Below, piece by piece: positions 42,047 to 44,040 of a stretch of DNA of 44,040 nucleotides. A program made the position numbers and the translations under genes. Below the pieces are notes generated by a model. It was not told where the DNA came from and ran no database searches. It worked only from the letters and a program-made list of their open reading frames with translations. This DNA is from an uncultured Collinsella sp. Lineage in GTDB: Bacteria; Actinomycetota; Coriobacteriia; Coriobacteriales; Coriobacteriaceae. Numbering within the stretch: position 1 is the stretch's first letter; the number at the start of each line of letters is the position of its first letter. The stretch lies in assembly GCA_902470815.1 (NCBI GenBank), contig CABRHS010000017.1, positions 1 to 44,040 on the forward strand. Direction: 5' to 3'.

Positions 42047-42090
42047 GCGATCGGTGATATGCAGCGAAGTACCGGTCGCTCACGCGACCG
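42047..42090 (-). promoter_or_regulatory. Alternative hairpins of a probable attenuator
   Basis: On the minus strand arm 1 CGGTCGC (42090-42084) and arm 2 GCGACCG (42079-42073) form a 7-bp hairpin with a GTGA loop, three bases after the leader peptide stop. Arm 2 can instead pair with arm 3 CCGATCGC (42054-42047) over seven of eight positions. Arm 3 lies just before the AAAGGA SD of the pump. Two exclusive folds after a short leader ORF are the hallmark of drug-inducible attenuation. No T run follows either stem, so control may act on translation. Confidence 0.6.
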
Positions 42091-42093
42091 TGG

Positions 42094-42123
42094 CTAGAGC
42101 CAAATCCTCATGGAAGCGAGCAT
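42094..42123 (-). CDS. Leader peptide MLASMRIWL upstream of the Mef-like pump
   Basis: A nine-codon ORF (MLASMRIWL, stop TAG) with the strong SD GGGGAG seven bases upstream (42136-42131). From memory the mef leader peptide in streptococci is MTASMRLR; the core ASMR and its position from the start are the same here. In such systems a ribosome stalled by a macrolide within the leader changes the downstream RNA fold and turns on the pump. It lies 63 bases before the pump start, in the same direction, behind a near-consensus promoter. It is too short for routine gene finding. Confidence 0.75.
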   Translation of the reverse strand: MLASMRIWL

Positions 42124-42177
42124 GATACAGCTCCCCTTTCCTAAATCCAGGTGCACCTTCAGTCGTGAGTGGGAGCT

Positions 42178-42206
42178 ATTCTAGGGACTTGCCGGCAAAG
42201 ATGCAA
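42178..42206 (-). promoter_or_regulatory. Promoter of the Mef-like pump and its leader
   Basis: On the minus strand TTGCAT (42206-42201), a 17-base spacer and TAGAAT (42183-42178) form a strong promoter, giving a leader RNA of about 140 bases. AGGTGCACCT (42149-42158) is a perfect 10-bp palindrome in the early leader. AGCTCCC (42177-42171) can pair with the leader SD (42135-42129), but whether it is transcribed depends on the exact start. Confidence 0.65.
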
Positions 42207-42257
42207 CAGAGCGGCCGCGGCGGAGCACAGAAGTGCGCGCGCAGGCACCGATTCTTC

Positions 42258-42286
42258 TTGACTTGGTCTCAATGTGATATCACAAT
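42258..42286 (+). promoter_or_regulatory. SPFH gene promoter with a TGTGATATCACA operator
   Basis: TTGACT (42258-42263), a 17-base spacer and CACAAT (42281-42286) form a plausible promoter. The perfect 12-bp palindrome TGTGATATCACA (42273-42284) overlaps the spacer and -10, which suits a repressor. The half-sites resemble those of CRP, but the spacing is two bases rather than six. The stretch to the gene start at 42398 has nothing else clear. Confidence 0.5.
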
Positions 42287-42397
42287 GCAATCAGCAGCCG
42301 CACGGACTGCCCGGGGATTCGCCTCCTCCCCATCGCAATCTGGAGGCGGCGCCGGGGCCGTCACGCAAACGCCGGCGCAGTCGTGAAAGGAACTCAC

Positions 42398-43429
42398 ATG
42401 AGCGTGGAAAAGCAACTCAAGGCCACGTCGGGCTATGGCATGCTCGCCGCCGTCATCGCGACGCTGCTCGCCATCGTCGGCCTCTTCATCTGGAGCCTCG
42501 CCGGCATCGCCGGAACGCCGGACGGCGTCGACGCGTCCGCCGTCTACGGCTGGGGCCTAGGGCTCAGCATCGTCGCCTTTTGTTTTTGGTTTTTGCCGCT
42601 GAACGGCTTCTTCTCGCTTCAGCCCGGCCAAGCTCGCGTGTGCATCCTCTTTGGCAAGTACGTGGGCACCGTGCGTGACGAGGGCTTTTTCTGGGCAAAC
42701 CCGTTCTTTAGCAAGAGCATGGGCGTGAGCGGCGCCTCCGAGGACGCCATGGCCGCAGCCGCCGCAAAGGCAAGTCTTTCCCTGAGCGAGAGCGTCAAGG
42801 CGGCGGGCAACGCCGCCAAGGGCCTGTCCACCACCATCTCCACCCGCGTGCGCACCCTGAACGGCGAGCGCCTGAAGGTCAACGACAAGATGGGCAACCC
42901 CATCGAGATCGCCACCGTCGTGGTGTGGCACGTGGCCGACACCGCCAAGGCCCTGTTCGACGTGGACGACTACCAGAGCTACGTGGCCATGCAGGCCGAG
43001 ACGGCGCTCCGCCACGTGGCCAGCGTGTACGCCTACGACCACCTGGAGGACGAGTCCGACGCCGCCGGCGCCATCACCCTGCGCGCCAACGTCGAGGAGG
43101 TCTCCGAGGCCCTGCGCCGTGAACTGGCGATGCGCCTGGCGCCCGCCGGCGTCGAGGTCGACGACGCCCGCCTCACGCACCTCGCCTACTCCCCCGAGAT
43201 CGCCCAGGCGATGCTGCGCCGCCAGCAAGCGGAGGCCGTCATCGCCGCGCGCAAGAAGATCGTCGAGGGTGCCGTCTCCATGGTCGACATGGCCGTCAAG
43301 GAAATGGCCGCAGGCGGCACCATCGAGCTGGACGACGAGCGCAAGGCGCAGATGGCCAGCAACCTCATGGTCGTCCTGTGCGGTGAATCCGAGGCGCACC
43401 CGGTCCTGAACGCAGGCTCCCTGTACTAA
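42398..43429 (+). CDS. SPFH/Band 7 domain membrane protein
   Basis: A 343-residue protein of the SPFH (stomatin, prohibitin, flotillin, HflK/C) superfamily. Two N-terminal helices (MLAAVIATLLAIVGLFIWSL and GWGLGLSIVAFCFWFLPLNG) anchor it; the SPFH domain follows from about residue 70 (LQPGQARVCILFGKYVGTVR, DEGFFWANPFF). A unique Ala-rich insert (about 105-140) interrupts the early domain. VVVWHVADTAKALFDVDDY, ISPEIAQ-like SPEIAQAMLRRQQAEAVIAARKKI and the helical end are typical. The ATG at 42398 has GAAAGGA six bases upstream. Likely a membrane scaffold; the client is unknown. An RHH gene follows. Confidence 0.9.
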   Translation: MSVEKQLKATSGYGMLAAVIATLLAIVGLFIWSLAGIAGTPDGVDASAVYGWGLGLSIVAFCFWFLPLNGFFSLQPGQARVCILFGKYVGTVRDEGFFWANPFFSKSMGVSGASEDAMAAAAAKASLSLSESVKAAGNAAKGLSTTISTRVRTLNGERLKVNDKMGNPIEIATVVVWHVADTAKALFDVDDYQSYVAMQAETALRHVASVYAYDHLEDESDAAGAITLRANVEEVSEALRRELAMRLAPAGVEVDDARLTHLAYSPEIAQAMLRRQQAEAVIAARKKIVEGAVSMVDMAVKEMAAGGTIELDDERKAQMASNLMVVLCGESEAHPVLNAGSLY

Positions 43430-43435
43430 CCACCC

Positions 43436-43475
43436 AACCTCAGTTTAGGGACAGTCCCCAAACTGAGGTTTTGAT
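43436..43475 (+). terminator. Hairpin terminator after the SPFH gene, GGGACAGTCCC core
   Basis: An 11-bp stem, AACCTCAGTTT (43436-43446) with AAACTGAGGTT (43460-43470), encloses GGGA-CAG-TCCC. TTGAT follows. The stem starts 6 bases after the SPFH stop. The centre resembles a sequence that may recur in Coriobacteriia genomes; that is a recollection, not a search. Confidence 0.6.
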
Positions 43476-43501
43476 ACGCTTGGAATCGTTCCAGCTACAC
43501 G
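43471..43501 (+). promoter_or_regulatory. Possible promoter and operator of the RHH gene
   Basis: TGGAA and TTCCA (43481-43493) form an inverted repeat around TCG. It lies between TTGATA (43471-43476) and TACACG (43496-43501), a weak promoter with a long 19-base spacer. A short palindrome just upstream of an RHH gene suggests autoregulation. Confidence 0.3.
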
Positions 43502-43528
43502 CATCTCAGCTCGATAAGAAAGCACGTC

Positions 43529-43708
43529 ATGGCACGCAAGCAATACCCCCTTCGCATAGACCCCGCCATATGGGAGGCCGTCCAACGCTGGGCGGACGAT
43601 GAGATGCGCAGCGCCAACGGCCAGGTGGAGTGGATCTTGCGCGACGCCCTCAAGCGGGCGGGAAGGCTGCCGAAGAAGGATGGACGGTCCGAGGGAGATC
43701 AGAAGTAG
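43529..43708 (+). CDS. Arc-like ribbon-helix-helix DNA-binding protein
   Basis: A 59-residue basic protein. KQYPLRIDPAIWEAVQRWAD matches the beta strand and first helix of Arc/MetJ-type ribbon-helix-helix proteins, and NGQVEWILRDALKRAGRLP is the second helix with the conserved turn. A charged tail (KKDGRSEGDQK) follows. The ATG at 43529 has AAGAAAG about six bases upstream, a weak SD. It lies 99 bases after the SPFH gene. No toxin gene is next to it on either side, so it is more likely a small regulator or partner of the SPFH protein than an antitoxin. Confidence 0.8.
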   Translation: MARKQYPLRIDPAIWEAVQRWADDEMRSANGQVEWILRDALKRAGRLPKKDGRSEGDQK

Positions 43709-43821
43709 CCCCATTTAGAGAGCGCCGAACCCTCGAGTCTCCGCTCCGGCCGGGCAGCCTGCCTGCGAAGCCGTTACGGTCGATTGCCGCTCAGGCATTT
43801 TCAGGCCAACTTGCCGACACG

Positions 43822-43868
43822 ATCGCCCCCATTCCCGCCCCTCGTGGCAGAATGGGGGCGATTCTCAT
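43822..43868 (+). terminator. Hairpin after the RHH gene
   Basis: A perfect 13-bp stem (43822-43834 with 43850-43862) encloses a 15-base loop and is followed by TCTCATT. It ends 8 bases before the SD of the next gene. It is either a terminator or a structured leader. The rest of 43709-43880 shows nothing else. Confidence 0.6.
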
Positions 43869-43880
43869 TGAGGAGGCCCC

Positions 43881-44040
43881 ATGAACGCAACCGCGCGCGC
43901 ATCGCTCATCGCCGTAGCCGCCATCGCCGCCGCATGCTGTGCGGTCCCCACCCTCCTGGTCGGCGCCGTCCCACCCGATGCGGGAATGTTCGCCATGATG
44001 GCGCTCCTCTACGCCCTTCTCCCGATCACCGCGGTCGCCC
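43881..44040 (+). CDS. Membrane or exported protein, N-terminal part
   Basis: The ATG at 43881 has AGGAGG four bases upstream and opens a frame that runs off the window end. The 53 visible residues include a hydrophobic segment (SLIAVAAIAAACCAVPTLLVGAV) and a second one (MFAMMALLYALLPITAVA), so it is probably a small polytopic membrane protein. No family can be named from this part. Confidence 0.7.
   Translation, partial: MNATARASLIAVAAIAAACCAVPTLLVGAVPPDAGMFAMMALLYALLPITAVA

Noticed and set aside
43529..43708. RHH protein as an antitoxin of a toxin-antitoxin pair
   Set aside because: No small toxin-like ORF lies next to it on either side; the neighbours are an SPFH protein and a membrane protein.

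Overview
The window is a gene-dense, high-GC chromosomal segment that fits a gut actinobacterium of the class Coriobacteriia, most likely Collinsella or a close relative. The reasons are a division and cell-wall (dcw) cluster without ftsA but with SepF and DivIVA, an arginine deiminase cluster with a YfcC-type carrier, a DUF1846 protein, and strong SD sites. No rRNA, tRNA, CRISPR array, prophage or insertion sequence was seen. The taxonomic call is inference from content, not a database result.

Layout. 1-1240 (+): the end of a PiT phosphate transporter and its DUF47 partner, ending in a strong terminator that faces the terminator of the next block. 1277-3856 (-): yggS-sepF-yggT-divIVA, a division and PLP-homeostasis block. 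4069-9751 (-): the high-affinity phosphate system pstS-pstC-pstA-pstB-phoU, preceded by a second phoU. Three 11-bp repeats that look like Pho boxes lie upstream of that second phoU. 9783-10592: pgeF. 10684-26759 (-): the dcw cluster, transcribed mraZ-rsmH-ftsL-ftsI-murF-mraY-murD-ftsW-murG-murC-murB-ftsQ-ftsZ, with murE and ftsA missing and a clear MraZ-box promoter. 27032-30728 (-): xerD, a DUF1846 gene and an aminotransferase. 30742-34813 (-): arcA, argF (ornithine carbamoyltransferase) and a YfcC-family carrier, a catabolic arginine pathway without arcC, with an ArgR-like palindrome upstream. 35367-39367 (+): a WecA/TagO-like transferase, trpS, a HAD phosphatase and a small MGMT-type DNA repair protein, with a possible small RNA or leader before the last. 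39424-42206 (-): a membrane protein with PH-like modules, then a Mef-like MFS efflux pump. 42258-44040 (+): an SPFH membrane protein, a small ribbon-helix-helix regulator, and the start of a membrane protein.

Functionally, PiT/DUF47 and Pst/PhoU are two phosphate uptake systems side by side. The two division blocks supply the Z-ring (FtsZ, SepF), polar scaffold (DivIVA), septal synthesis (FtsW, FtsI, FtsL, FtsQ) and the lipid II pathway. The arc cluster would yield ornithine, ammonia and carbamoyl phosphate from arginine.

The most notable item is the leader of the Mef-like pump at 42047-42206. It has a near-consensus promoter, a strong SD and a nine-codon ORF reading MLASMRIWL. From memory this closely resembles the MTASMRLR leader peptide of streptococcal mef genes. 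It is followed by mutually exclusive hairpins. This looks like a macrolide-responsive attenuator attached to a chromosomal efflux gene in an actinobacterium.
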